Under the pieces are notes generated by a model. It was not told the DNA's origin. It did no database searches and saw only the letters and a program-made list of their open reading frames with translations. A stretch of 64,000 nucleotides of DNA from Novosphingobium sp. 18050 (lineage in GTDB: Bacteria > Pseudomonadota > Alphaproteobacteria > Sphingomonadales > Sphingomonadaceae). Made by a program: the position numbers and the translations under genes. The stretch lies in contig NZ_CACSJO010000001.1 in the NCBI RefSeq assembly GCF_902706195.1, positions 186,001 through 250,000 on the forward strand, read 5' to 3'. Position 1 is the stretch's first letter. The number at the start of each line of letters is the position of its first letter. Positions 17,269-27,954 of the stretch are shown here, one piece after another.

Positions 17269-18648
17269 CTATTCCGCTTTCGCCGTAACCTTGCCGATCG
17301 GCCCTGCCTCGTTCGCCACTACCTTAAGCACTGCCGCCCAGGCATCGACGTTCTGCTGAAGCGCCAATGGATCGACCTTGTCGAGCGTATCATCGGGCGT
17401 GTGATGCAGGTCGAAGTAATGCATCCCGTCCTGCCCAAGGTCGATCACCGCGAGGTTTTGCGCTTTGATGATCGCGGAGACGTCCTCGCCGCCGTCGGCA
17501 GCGCCTTCATGGGGCACGATGCCCATCGGCCACAGTGCGGCCTTCACCTTGTCTGCCAGTGCCTTGTCGCCGGGCGCGGTGTTGAACTTCACCTGCCACA
17601 CCTTGTCGGCGCCGAAGTCGCTTTCCATCGCCATCGCGTGGGGCTCGCCCCCGTGCAGCCTGACGTAATGCTCGCCGCCGCCGCCGGAGAGGCCCATCTC
17701 CTCGTTGCCGGACCATAGCACGCGGATCGTGCGCAAGGCCTGCCCGTCCTTGCTGGCCGCCAGCGCCGCTGCGGTCACGATCGCACAGCCCGAGGCATCG
17801 TCCACCGCGCCGGTGCCAAGGTCCCAGGAATCAAGGTGGCAGGCGACGACGATGATCGGCAGCGAAGGATCGCGGCCCGGTAGTTCGGCCACCACGTTGC
17901 CCGAAGTCGCATCGGGAAAGGGCTTGCCCATCAGCGTCAGGTCGATCGCCATCGGCTTGCCGCGCGCAGCCGTTCGGGCGATGAGGTCGGCATCGGGGTT
18001 GGAGACCGCGCCCGAAGGGATCGGCGTTACGTCCTTGGCGAATGTCGTAACCCCAGTATGCGGATTGCGGTGGCTGTCGGTGCCCGCCGAACGGATGACG
18101 ACCCCGGCCGCTCCCTTGCGCGAGGCGATGGTCGGCCCCTGCCTGCGCACGTTGCCATAAGGGCCATATCCCGAGCCATCCTGCGCCGCCCGCATGGCAT
18201 GGTCGATGAAGGCGACCTTGCCCTTGAGCGAGCCATCAGGCGCGCTCTCCAGCGCGGCGAGCGTGGGGAAATAGACCAACTCCGCCTTCAGCCCGCCCTT
18301 GGGGGTGGGCACCGAAAAGCCCAGCGCCGTGATCGCAAGGGGCTGGGCATAAGGCGCGGTCAGGGCCGCGCTCTCGGGCCCGCGTGTCCAGGCGAGCGTC
18401 TTGAATTCCTCGACCGCGACCTTCTGGAAGCCGAGCGCCCTGAGCTTTTCCGCGCCCCAGTCCCGCGCCCGGTCCTCGGCAGAGGAACCGGCGGGACGCG
18501 GGCCGATCTCGGTGGTCAGCCCCTCAACGATGTCCCAGGCGACACCGGAGCCTTGAACGGGCGTGGCAAAAGCCGGGACGGCAATCGAAAGCGCGGCGGC
18601 GGCGAGGCCGAAAGCGACGGGCGGGCGGGGCTTGGTGACAATGCTCAT
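17269..18648 (-). CDS. M28 family zinc metallopeptidase (exported)
   Basis: Di-zinc aminopeptidase of family M28. The 459 residues begin with a signal peptide ('MSIVTKPRPPVAFGLAAAALSIAVPAFA'). A PA-like domain insert follows, with 'GPTIASRKGAAGVVIRSAG'. The catalytic domain shows metal ligands His in 'VVACHLDSWD', the bridging Asp in 'GAVDDASGC', the catalytic/ligand Glu pair in 'NEEMGLSG', Asp in 'MESDFGADK' and the last His in 'HHTPDDTLDKVDP'. ATG 18648 is chosen by the signal peptide; the frame extension upstream is antisense to the neighbour. Confidence 0.88.
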   Translation of the reverse strand: MSIVTKPRPPVAFGLAAAALSIAVPAFATPVQGSGVAWDIVEGLTTEIGPRPAGSSAEDRARDWGAEKLRALGFQKVAVEEFKTLAWTRGPESAALTAPYAQPLAITALGFSVPTPKGGLKAELVYFPTLAALESAPDGSLKGKVAFIDHAMRAAQDGSGYGPYGNVRRQGPTIASRKGAAGVVIRSAGTDSHRNPHTGVTTFAKDVTPIPSGAVSNPDADLIARTAARGKPMAIDLTLMGKPFPDATSGNVVAELPGRDPSLPIIVVACHLDSWDLGTGAVDDASGCAIVTAAALAASKDGQALRTIRVLWSGNEEMGLSGGGGEHYVRLHGGEPHAMAMESDFGADKVWQVKFNTAPGDKALADKVKAALWPMGIVPHEGAADGGEDVSAIIKAQNLAVIDLGQDGMHYFDLHHTPDDTLDKVDPLALQQNVDAWAAVLKVVANEAGPIGKVTAKAE

Positions 18649-18771
18649 GTTGCAGGTGCTAACCGAGCAGCAAGGTCCTGCCAAGCAGCGGTTAAATGCC
18701 TCACGCGTCGGTGTGGAAAAGCGGTCGGTGGGCCACTTGCAGCTGGCCGTCCAAGCGAACACAACCGCGCC

Positions 18772-19803
18772 ATGTTTGCCTCGCTCACCCGCCTCCAGGC
18801 CCTTTTCGTTTTTGTCGGGCTGGTGGTGCTGGCGGCGCTGTCCCTGACGATCCGCGCCGAGCCAGGCGGCGCTGCGATCACCGGCACCGGGACGTACTCC
18901 GACGTGAAGCTCTACGTCGACATCGCTCAGGCAGTGAGCGGCGGCGAGGACTATTACCACGCCGCTACCCGCCTGCACCGCCTCCACGGCTTTCCGACCA
19001 GCCCTTTCGTGACCGTCCGCCTCCCGACCCTCGCCTGGATCGAGGCCGCGCTGGGGCTGAAGACGGCGCACCTGCTGCTGGGTGCGCTGCTGACGATCAC
19101 CTCCCTCGCCTGGTTCGCGATGCTGCGCCCATTGGTCAACGCTGCCGAGCGGGTGGGCGCAACACTGCTGGTCCTTATCGGCGGCGCCATGGTGGCCAGC
19201 GCAAACCTGGTGGTGACCCATGAATTGTGGGCCGGCGTCCTCGTCGCGCTGGCGACGGCACTTCTGGCGCGCGGCCTGTGGGTCCCCGCGCTTCTCGCCA
19301 TCGCCTCCGCGCTGGCGATCCGCGAACTGGCTCTGCCCTTCGTACCCATCGCCGCATTCTGGGCCTTGCGGGATGGCAGGAGGCGCGAGGCCGCGGCTTG
19401 GCTCGCCCTGCTCGCTGCCTATGCCCTGGCGCTCTATCTGCATAAACTTGCCGTCACCCCGCTCTCACTGCCGGGTGATGCACTCTCGCAAGGGTGGGGC
19501 GGGATGCGTGGCCCTGCGGCGCCTTTGCGCGACATCGTGGACGTCACGCTCATCAACCTCCTGCCGCCGCCGCTGTCCTACCTTGTCGCCTTCCTTGCTC
19601 TGGCGGGCTTCCTCGGTGCGCCTGCCCCGCTGGCGCGGATCGCCCTGCCCTGGCTTGGCGCTATCGTGGTCCTGCTTGCCGGGTTTGCGCGGCCGGTGAA
19701 TTTCTACTGGGCGATCCTTTGCGTGCCCATGGTGACCGCCGGGCTGGCCTTCCTGCCTCGCCTTGTCCGCCAACTGGTCGAAGCCCTGCGCCGTCGCGGC
19801 TGA
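18772..19803 (+). CDS. Polytopic inner-membrane protein, unknown function
   Basis: 343 residues with about nine or ten hydrophobic helices and a short positively charged C-terminus. A soluble loop after the first helix ('GTYSDVKLYVDIAQAVSGGEDYYHAATRLHR') resembles the acceptor-side loop of GT-C glycosyltransferases such as ArnT/DUF2029 proteins, but the DxD is not obvious. It is divergent from the M28 gene and 106 bp before ettA. I do not recognise a specific family. ATG 18772 gives a protein starting directly with its first helix. Confidence 0.7.
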   Translation: MFASLTRLQALFVFVGLVVLAALSLTIRAEPGGAAITGTGTYSDVKLYVDIAQAVSGGEDYYHAATRLHRLHGFPTSPFVTVRLPTLAWIEAALGLKTAHLLLGALLTITSLAWFAMLRPLVNAAERVGATLLVLIGGAMVASANLVVTHELWAGVLVALATALLARGLWVPALLAIASALAIRELALPFVPIAAFWALRDGRRREAAAWLALLAAYALALYLHKLAVTPLSLPGDALSQGWGGMRGPAAPLRDIVDVTLINLLPPPLSYLVAFLALAGFLGAPAPLARIALPWLGAIVVLLAGFARPVNFYWAILCVPMVTAGLAFLPRLVRQLVEALRRRG

Positions 19804-19909
19804 ACCGGGGCCTGCTCGATGCCCGCCCATCTTGCGGGCGCATGTCCGGGCCTGTAAGGGCCGTTGCCAAGAACTCCCTTACCCGTATTCTTCCATCCAA
19901 AGGACGCCC

Positions 19910-21589
<1,680 letters not shown>

Positions 21590-21627
21590 CCGGAAGCGCG
21601 GCTCACCCCGCGCTTTCCGCCACATGA

Positions 21628-21668
21628 AACAGGCCGCCGTTCCGGAACCGGGACGGCGGCCTGTTCAT
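21628..21668 (+). terminator. Terminator after ettA
   Basis: An 18-bp stem (AACAGGCCGCCGTTCCGG pairing with its complement with one wobble) around an AA loop, followed by a short T-rich CATTT. It lies 38 bp after the ettA stop. Confidence 0.75.
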
Positions 21669-21798
21669 TTCGACCTCAATGAAAATGAACGGCGAGCAAC
21701 ATAGCGGTTAACGTTCGCGACAGCGGTGATACGTTACCAGTTAGTCCACGATGAGCCGCGATCGCCGTCCGGCGAATTCGGTTTTGGAGACCGGAACA

Positions 21799-22776
21799 AT
21801 GGCAAGAACTATAAAGATAAAAGCAGGTGTACTGTTCACGGCCGGCGCCATGGCGCTGGCTGTCACGGGGATGTCGACACCAGGTTTCGCCAAGCCCGAC
21901 GACGGCGAGCGCGGTGAACGCTCCCAGCGCGCCGCACCGGCGCAGCAGCAGCAGCAGCAAGCACCGCGCATGAACCAGAACGCTCAGATGCGCGCGCAGC
22001 GCGAAGCTGCGCGTTCCCAGCCCCAGCCTCAGGGCCAACCTCAGGCACGTGGAAACGACGGCCAGCGTGGCAACTGGCGCGGTAACGAAGGCCGCCCCCA
22101 GCCGCAGCAGCAGGTGGAACGCCAGCAGCAGCGACCGCAGGGCCAGCAGGCAAGCCCCAACGAAATCCGCCGCAACCTCCCCGGTTGGGCTGGCGGCACC
22201 CGTAACGGCGAGCCGGTGAGCCGAAACAACCCGCCGCAAGGCAATGTCCGCGTGGATCGCGGCGGCGACCGTAACAACGGCCGCGGCGACAACCGCGACC
22301 GCGGTTCCTCGTGGCAGGGTAACAATGACCGCCGCGATGACAATCGTGACCGTGGCTCGTCGTGGCAGGGCAACAACAACAACCGCGGCTCGGGCTGGCA
22401 GGGCAATAACGACCGACGCGCTGACAACGACCGGTGGCGCGGCAATGGCAACAACCAGAACCGTAACTGGGACCGCAACAGCTGGCGGCGCGACAACCGC
22501 TATGACTGGCAGAGCTATCGCAGCCGCAATCGCTCAACCTACCAGATCGGCCGCTACTACTCGCCTTACCAGAACTACTCGTACCGGCGCGTGGGCATCG
22601 GCTTCTCGCTGGGGTCGATGTTCTATGGCAACCGCTACTGGGTGAACGACCCGTGGCAGTACCGCCTGCCGGAAGTCTACGGTCCCTATCGCTGGGTCCG
22701 CTATTACGACGACGTGCTGCTGGTGGACATCTACAGCGGCGAAGTGGTCGACGTGATCTACGACTTCTTCTGGTAA
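21799..22776 (+). CDS. Exported RcnB-family protein with Gln/Asn/Arg-rich repeats
   Basis: 325 residues. Signal peptide 'MARTIKIKAGVLFTAGAMALAVTG...FA'. A long disordered stretch follows: a poly-Gln segment, then Asn/Arg/Gly-rich imperfect repeats of the unit 'DNRDRGSSWQGNN' (three copies, about residues 165-215). The C-terminal 100 residues match the RcnB domain: 'YQIGRYYSPYQNYSYRRVGIG', then 'VRYYDDVLLVDIYSGEVVDVIYDFFW'. In E. coli RcnB is periplasmic and linked to nickel/cobalt tolerance; in sphingomonads its role is unproven. ATG 21799 is chosen by the signal peptide. Confidence 0.82.
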   Translation: MARTIKIKAGVLFTAGAMALAVTGMSTPGFAKPDDGERGERSQRAAPAQQQQQQAPRMNQNAQMRAQREAARSQPQPQGQPQARGNDGQRGNWRGNEGRPQPQQQVERQQQRPQGQQASPNEIRRNLPGWAGGTRNGEPVSRNNPPQGNVRVDRGGDRNNGRGDNRDRGSSWQGNNDRRDDNRDRGSSWQGNNNNRGSGWQGNNDRRADNDRWRGNGNNQNRNWDRNSWRRDNRYDWQSYRSRNRSTYQIGRYYSPYQNYSYRRVGIGFSLGSMFYGNRYWVNDPWQYRLPEVYGPYRWVRYYDDVLLVDIYSGEVVDVIYDFFW

Positions 22777-22797
22777 AACGCCTGGAAAAACCGAAGA

Positions 22798-22833
22798 CCA
22801 AAACCCTCAGGTTCGATGAACCTGGGGGTTTTC
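22798..22833 (+). terminator. Terminator after the RcnB-like gene
   Basis: AAAACCCTCAGGTTC, loop GAT, GAACCTGGGGGTTTT: a 13-bp stem with one internal mismatch and flanking A and T tracts, 21 bp after the stop codon. Confidence 0.8.
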
Positions 22834-22921
22834 TCTAGAAAACCTCCGCAGAATACTTTTCACCAGCTGCGGCAGGGCTGGCAATTGATCTGCAGGGTAT
22901 GGCAGGTAGTCTGCCCGGCAG

Positions 22922-23587
22922 ATGACGATGCCTGCCCATCCCGACCGCAAGGCCCTCGCCCGGATAGGCGCCAGCGTTCGCGAACGGCTCGCCGGTGAAC
23001 CCTGCGTGCGCCGCCTTCCGGACGAACGCGCGGAAATCTACGCAATCGACGATTTCCTGCCGGTCCTTGCCTGCATCCACCTGATGGCCGCGATCGATGC
23101 CGTGGCCTGCCCCTCCAGCCTCATTGACGGTGCCGACTGGCCCGACTACCGGACCAGCTTCTCAGGCGACCTCGACGCCATGGACACCTGTGTGCAGGAC
23201 CTGGAGGTGCGCATTTCCATCTTGACCGGCATCGCTTCCGCCTGCGGGGAATCCCCTCAGGGGCAGCGCTATCAACGCGGGCAGTACTTCCGCGAGCATT
23301 GCGACTGGTTCGACACCGGCTCGCACTACTGGCCACGCGAAAAGCTTTGCGGCGGGCAGCGCAGCTGGACCGCCATGGTCTATCTCAACGCCGTCGACGA
23401 AGGCGGCCTGACCGACTTCCCCCGCATGGAACTAAACATCCCCCCGCGCGCAGGCACGCTGCTGCTGTGGAACAACGCCCAGCCCTGCGGCGCGCCCAAC
23501 CCCTGGACCCTGCACGCCGCCAGGCCGGTGGTGCGGGGCGTGAAATACGTCGTCACCAAGTGGTTCCGGGCCCGCACCTGGCAATGA
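22922..23587 (+). CDS. 2OG-Fe(II) oxygenase, prolyl 4-hydroxylase type
   Basis: Non-haem iron, 2-oxoglutarate-dependent hydroxylase of the P4Hc family. In its 221 residues the HxD iron ligands are in 'REHCDWFD', the distal His in 'WTLHAARPVVRG', and the 2-oxoglutarate-binding Lys follows in 'GVKYVVTKWFR'. 'RSWTAMVYLN' and 'GGLTDFPRM' are typical core strands. No signal peptide, so cytosolic. Its stop overlaps the next ATG (ATGA, 23584-23587), so it is translationally coupled to the DUF885 gene. Protein substrate unknown. Confidence 0.87.
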   Translation: MTMPAHPDRKALARIGASVRERLAGEPCVRRLPDERAEIYAIDDFLPVLACIHLMAAIDAVACPSSLIDGADWPDYRTSFSGDLDAMDTCVQDLEVRISILTGIASACGESPQGQRYQRGQYFREHCDWFDTGSHYWPREKLCGGQRSWTAMVYLNAVDEGGLTDFPRMELNIPPRAGTLLLWNNAQPCGAPNPWTLHAARPVVRGVKYVVTKWFRARTWQ

Positions 23588-25464
23588 TGGGGCGGACAGG
23601 TCCGGAGATCGCGAAACTGGCCCTCGCCAGCGCGGCTGCGGCGCTAATGGCAACGGGTGCGCTCGCGATTGCCCCTCAGGTCGCCGCAGAGGCCCCTGCC
23701 AGCGCCGAGAGCCAGGCCAGCCGCCTGCGAGACCTCTTCGTCGATGATGCCGCCAGGGAAGACACGCTCGACCCTCTGGCCGCCCTCTATCGCGGCGATA
23801 ACGAGGACATCGCCGACCTTGCCCGCATCTACACCGATGCCCTCGCACGCGACCAGCTGACCTCCGCACGCCGCAGCCGGGACACACTGGCGACGATCCA
23901 CCGCTCCGACCTGCCGGCCGACCTGCAGATTTCCTATGACGTCTTCGCCGCCCTCAAGGACGAGGAACTGACCGCGCTGCGGCCCGAAGTGCGCGCGCTG
24001 ACGGATGTGCGTCCGTTCAACCACTTCGGCGGCCTCCATGTCGAGTTTCCCTCGCTCATCGCCCCCGGGGGCGTCATCGCCTATGCCGATGAGGACGACT
24101 ACGCGCGTGCCCTCGCGCTTTACCGCGTATTTCCGCAAATGCTGGACAATGCGATCCAGCGTTTTCGCGAAGGGCTGGCCAGCCAGGTTATCGAACCGCG
24201 CCTGACGGTAGAGAACATGATCGCCCAGATCGACGCGATCCTTGCCCGCAGCGGCACAGACTCGCCGTTTCTGCAGCCGCTGAACCAGTTCCCGGAGACG
24301 GTGTCCGAAAGCCGGCGCGATGCCCTGCGCACCGCGTTCACAGCCGCCCTGCACGATCAGGTGCTGCCCGCATACCGCCGCCTGCGCACGTTCCTTGCGG
24401 AAGAATACCTGCCTGCCGCACCCGGCAGCGTGGGCCTGTCTCAGATGAAGGGCGGCGCGCAGCTCTACCGCGTGCTGATCCACCGCGAAACGACGCTTCC
24501 GCTTGACCCGGGAGAAGTGCACAGGCTCGGCCTCTCCGAAGTCGCGCGCATCCGCCGCGAGATGGAAGGGGTGCAGCGCGAACTGGGCGGCACCGGCGAT
24601 CTTGGCGCCTTCTTCGACCGGCTGCGAAGCGATCCCCGCTTTCATCCGAAGTCCGCCGAGCAACTGGCCCAGGGCTTCGCGCGCATCGGCCGCGAAGTGG
24701 ACGCCGCCCTGCCGCGCTACTTCGCGCAAGGTCCCGCCGCCCCGCTGCTGATCGAGCCCTACCCCGTCTACCGCGGCCGCTACGAGGCCGGCGGCTCCTA
24801 TGCCGAAGGCTCACCCGAGCGCGGCCGCCCCGGCGTGTTCTTCTTCAACACTTACGACCTGCCGCACCGCTTTCTCAGCGGCATGACCACGCTCTACCTT
24901 CACGAAGCCGTGCCCGGCCATCACCTCCAGATCACCCTGGCACGCGCCAATGCCGACCTGCCGCCATTCCAGCGTTACGGCGACAACAGCGCCTTCGTCG
25001 AAGGCTGGGCGCTCTATGCCGAGACTCTGGGATATCCGATGGGCCTCTACGCCGACCCGCTGCAGCACTGGGGCACGCTCGACGACGAGATGCTGCGAGC
25101 GATGCGTCTGGTGGTTGATACCGGCATCCATGCGCAGGGTTGGTCGCGCTCCGAGGCAATCGACTACATGCTGGCCAATTCAGGCATGGGCCGCAGCGAT
25201 GCCCAGACCGAAGTCGATCGCTATATCGCGATGCCGGCGCAGGCACTGTCGTACAAGATCGGCGCCCTCACCATCCAGCGCCTGCAGGCCAAGGCGCGGG
25301 CGATGCTGGGGGACCGCTTCGACATTCGCGGCTTCCATGCCGCCGTGCTGGGATATGGTTCCCTGCCCCTGCCGGTTCTGGAAACGGTGGTCGACCTCTG
25401 GATCGCTCAGGTTTCGTCGCCGCCCTTGGCCGAGGAGCGCGCGGCGAGAAGTTCGAACAGGTGA
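23584..25464 (+). CDS. DUF885 family exported metallopeptidase-like protein
   Basis: 626 residues with an N-terminal signal sequence ('LALASAAAALMATGALAIA'). The DUF885 zinc-protease-like motif 'LYLHEAVPGHHLQ' is present, with a downstream Glu in 'FVEGWALYAE'; together they give an HExxxHH-type metal site. DUF885 proteins are considered carboxypeptidase-like; activity here is inferred. Two tandem ATGs (23584, 23587); the first overlaps the oxygenase stop. The last 58 bp overlap, tail to tail, the DUF1003 gene on the other strand. Confidence 0.83.
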   Translation: MMGRTGPEIAKLALASAAAALMATGALAIAPQVAAEAPASAESQASRLRDLFVDDAAREDTLDPLAALYRGDNEDIADLARIYTDALARDQLTSARRSRDTLATIHRSDLPADLQISYDVFAALKDEELTALRPEVRALTDVRPFNHFGGLHVEFPSLIAPGGVIAYADEDDYARALALYRVFPQMLDNAIQRFREGLASQVIEPRLTVENMIAQIDAILARSGTDSPFLQPLNQFPETVSESRRDALRTAFTAALHDQVLPAYRRLRTFLAEEYLPAAPGSVGLSQMKGGAQLYRVLIHRETTLPLDPGEVHRLGLSEVARIRREMEGVQRELGGTGDLGAFFDRLRSDPRFHPKSAEQLAQGFARIGREVDAALPRYFAQGPAAPLLIEPYPVYRGRYEAGGSYAEGSPERGRPGVFFFNTYDLPHRFLSGMTTLYLHEAVPGHHLQITLARANADLPPFQRYGDNSAFVEGWALYAETLGYPMGLYADPLQHWGTLDDEMLRAMRLVVDTGIHAQGWSRSEAIDYMLANSGMGRSDAQTEVDRYIAMPAQALSYKIGALTIQRLQAKARAMLGDRFDIRGFHAAVLGYGSLPLPVLETVVDLWIAQVSSPPLAEERAARSSNR

Positions 25465-25937
25465 TCCATACGCTTGTGCAGCCGGATGATCTCCAGCTGG
25501 GTACGCAAGTTGACCTCGTAATCGTGGCGGGCGGCGATGCGATCCTTGTCCGACGCGCGGTTCTGGCTCATCATGATGACGGGAGCCTGGATTGCGGCCA
25601 GCGTCGACAGCATCAGGTTGAGGAAGATGTAGGGGTAGGCATCGAAGGGATGCAGGCCGAACATCTCAAAAGCGCTGCTGTTGACCAGCATCCAGCCGAA
25701 CAGCACCACGCCAAAAGCGATGATGAAGCCCCACGAGCCGCCGACGGCCGCCACGCGGTCAGCCAGCTTGTCGGCGAAAGTGGCGTGAAGCGCCGCTTCC
25801 TCCTGCGCGTCCGGGCCCATCAGGATGCCTGACGCAATCCGTTCCAGAACCCGCCGCTCCTCGTGGTCCACATCCGCCAGCGTGCGGCCGAGCAGTTCCT
25901 CGCAGAGTTCTTCGGGTGTCCGGGACGTCTTGTGCAT
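25407..25937 (-). CDS. DUF1003 family inner-membrane protein
   Basis: 176 residues with two adjacent transmembrane helices (about 67-86 and 99-121) between cytosolic ends. The DUF1003 core reads 'LADRVAAVGGSWGFIIAFGVVLFGWMLVNS' and 'DAYPYIFLNLMLSTLAAIQAPVIMMSQNR'. The N-terminal 'LLGRTLADVDHEERRVLERI' and the C-terminal helix are charged and probably coiled. Family function is unknown. It lies 29 bp downstream of lysS on the same strand, and its 3' end overlaps the DUF885 gene. Confidence 0.88.
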   Translation of the reverse strand: MHKTSRTPEELCEELLGRTLADVDHEERRVLERIASGILMGPDAQEEAALHATFADKLADRVAAVGGSWGFIIAFGVVLFGWMLVNSSAFEMFGLHPFDAYPYIFLNLMLSTLAAIQAPVIMMSQNRASDKDRIAARHDYEVNLRTQLEIIRLHKRMDHLFELLAARSSAKGGDET

Positions 25938-25966
25938 CGGGCCTCGCCAGATCCGTACCTGACCGC

Positions 25967-27589
25967 TTATGCCGCCAGCGCCTCGGCGATCAGCTTGCGC
26001 GTTTCGGGCACGCCGTAAAGGGCAATAAAGCTGCCCATACGCGGCCCCTGCGACGAACCGAGCAGGGTTTCGTAAAGCGCTTTGAACCAGTCGCGCAGGG
26101 TCTCGAAGCCGTAAGCCTCGTTCTTGCCGATTTCGTATACGGCGTTCTGCAGGTCTTCGGCGGTGACATCGGCCCCGGCCGCCGCAAGCTGCGCGTCGAG
26201 AGCCTTCAGCGCCTCAGCCTCGTTCGCGGACGGAGCGCGGCGCTTAAGGGTCGGCGCGATGAAGTCGCGGTTGGTCGCGAGCGCGGCGCGCACCATGTCC
26301 GCCAGCGCGGGGTGCGCCTCGGGATTGGCGTCGGCTACGTAATTGCCGAGATACGACCACACCTGCTCCGCCGTCGCGTCCGCGCCCAGCACGCCCACGA
26401 GGTTGAGCAGAAGCGCGAATGTAACCGGCAGGGTATCGCCCGCACCCGGCTTGTCGCCATTGGTCCGCAGCAGGTGCCAGACCGGGTTGCCCAGCTGCTT
26501 GTCGAGCGCCTGCCCTGCCAGGTTGCCCCTAAACTGCCAGTATTCGTCGACAGCCTTGGGGATCACGCCCACATGGAGCTGCTTGGCGCTCTTGGGTTCG
26601 CGGAACAGGTAGAAGCCGAGGGAATCCTCGGTGCCATAGGTCAGCCACTGGTCGATGGTCAGGCCGTTGCCCTTGGACTTGGATATCTTCTCGCCGTTCT
26701 CATCGAGGAACAGTTCGTAGATCAGGCCTTCCGGCCGCTTGCCGCCAAGGATCTGGACGATCTTGCCCGACTGGGTGACCGAATCGGTCAGATCCTTGCC
26801 GCACATCTCGTAATCGACGCCGAGCGCGTACCAGCGCATCGCCCAGTCGACCTTCCACTGCAGCTTGGCCTGACCGCCGAACGCGGTCTGCTCGATGACA
26901 GTGCCGTTCTCGTCGGTAAAGCGGATCATGCCGGTGGCGGCGTCGAGCACCTCGACCGGAACCTGAAGGACCACGCCGCTGGTGGGCGAGACCGGCAGGA
27001 CCGGCGAATAGGTCTTGCGGCGCTCTTCGCGCAGGGTCGGCAGCATGACGCCCATGATGCCTTTGTAATGGGCCAGAACGTTGCTCATCGCGGCATCGAA
27101 GCCGCCCGAATTGTAACGGTCGCTGGCCGAGACGAATTCATAGTCGAAGCCAAAACGGTCTAGGAAGTCGCGCAGCATTGCATTGTTGTGATGCGCAAAG
27201 CTCTCGTGCGTGCCGAACGGATCGGGGATGCGGCTGAGCGGCTTGCCAAGGTTGGCGCGCAGCAGATCGCCGTTGGGGAGGTTATCGGGAACCTTGCGTA
27301 GCCCGTCCATGTCGTCCGAGAAGGCGACAAGGCGCGTCGGCGCGCCGCCGGTCAGCGCCTCATAGGCGCGGCGCACCAGCGTGGTGCGCAGAACTTCCTG
27401 GAAAGTGCCGATATGCGGCAGGCCCGATGGGCCGTAGCCGGTCTCGAACAGCACGGGCACAAGGTTGCCCTGCTCGTCGCGCTTACCCTGAGGATAACGC
27501 TTGAGCAGCTTCTGCGCCTCCTGGAAGGGCCAGGCCTTGGATACGCGTGCGGCTTCGATCAGGGCATTTTCAGTCATGGCCGCGCTCAT
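25967..27589 (-). CDS. lysS: Lysyl-tRNA synthetase, class I
   Basis: Charges tRNA-Lys. This is the class I enzyme (as in alphaproteobacteria, spirochaetes and archaea), not the class II LysRS of E. coli. 540 residues: 'HIGT' after 'GYGPSGLP' is the HIGH motif and 'KISKSKGNG' the KMSKS loop. The C-terminal helix bundle is intact. Start taken at ATG 27589; ATG 27577 is an alternative four codons in. The upstream extension to 27682 overlaps the DUF2218 gene and is rejected. Confidence 0.94.
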   Translation of the reverse strand: MSAAMTENALIEAARVSKAWPFQEAQKLLKRYPQGKRDEQGNLVPVLFETGYGPSGLPHIGTFQEVLRTTLVRRAYEALTGGAPTRLVAFSDDMDGLRKVPDNLPNGDLLRANLGKPLSRIPDPFGTHESFAHHNNAMLRDFLDRFGFDYEFVSASDRYNSGGFDAAMSNVLAHYKGIMGVMLPTLREERRKTYSPVLPVSPTSGVVLQVPVEVLDAATGMIRFTDENGTVIEQTAFGGQAKLQWKVDWAMRWYALGVDYEMCGKDLTDSVTQSGKIVQILGGKRPEGLIYELFLDENGEKISKSKGNGLTIDQWLTYGTEDSLGFYLFREPKSAKQLHVGVIPKAVDEYWQFRGNLAGQALDKQLGNPVWHLLRTNGDKPGAGDTLPVTFALLLNLVGVLGADATAEQVWSYLGNYVADANPEAHPALADMVRAALATNRDFIAPTLKRRAPSANEAEALKALDAQLAAAGADVTAEDLQNAVYEIGKNEAYGFETLRDWFKALYETLLGSSQGPRMGSFIALYGVPETRKLIAEALAA

Positions 27590-27625
27590 TGGCGAAATGC
27601 GCGATTTTCGCAAGGGTGGAGTGCA

Positions 27626-27652
27626 TTCCTCCCCGAGCTGGCCGGGGAGGAA
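27626..27652. repeat. 10-bp perfect inverted repeat upstream of lysS
   Basis: TTCCTCCCCG and CGGGGAGGAA with a 7-nt spacer, between the DUF2218 stop and the lysS start. No T-tract follows on minus. It may be a REP-type element, or a hairpin bounding the PadR-DUF2218 transcript. Confidence 0.5.
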
Positions 27653-27660
27653 CTGCGGCC

Positions 27661-27954
27661 TTAGCCCTCGCGCCAGGACCACTCATACGTGAGCGGCGCT
27701 TCGCGGAAGGCGAAGCGGTCGATGTGGTTGGCCACAACGCCGGTCAGTTTCTCCACCTCGTCACTGTCCGCGCCGGTGATGGCAATGGCGATGCCGCTAT
27801 CGTCCGCTGCCATGGTGGCGACGGCGGTAGGGAAAGTGACCGTTCCGGTATCCCCCTCCACCTGCGTCTCCAGCTTGTGACTCCAGTGGTTGCACAGCTG
27901 CTTGACGTACTTGCCGCCGCTGGCCGTCTTCACGTTCGCTTCGATAGTGTTCAT
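27661..27954 (-). CDS. DUF2218 family protein
   Basis: 97 residues matching the whole DUF2218 domain: 'VKTASGGKYVKQLCNHWSHKL' at the N-terminus and 'LTGVVANHIDRFAFREAPLTYEW' at the C-terminus. In the family the conserved His and Cys suggest metal binding, but function is unknown; many members sit beside PadR regulators or iron-uptake genes. Here the ATG overlaps the PadR stop (ATGA, 27951-27954), so the two are coupled and probably coregulated. Confidence 0.88.
   Translation of the reverse strand: MNTIEANVKTASGGKYVKQLCNHWSHKLETQVEGDTGTVTFPTAVATMAADDSGIAIAITGADSDEVEKLTGVVANHIDRFAFREAPLTYEWSWREG

Noticed and set aside
22289-22420. Short tandem DNA repeats that might suggest a CRISPR array
   Set aside because: Repeats code in frame for the RcnB-like protein and have no unique spacers of regular length.
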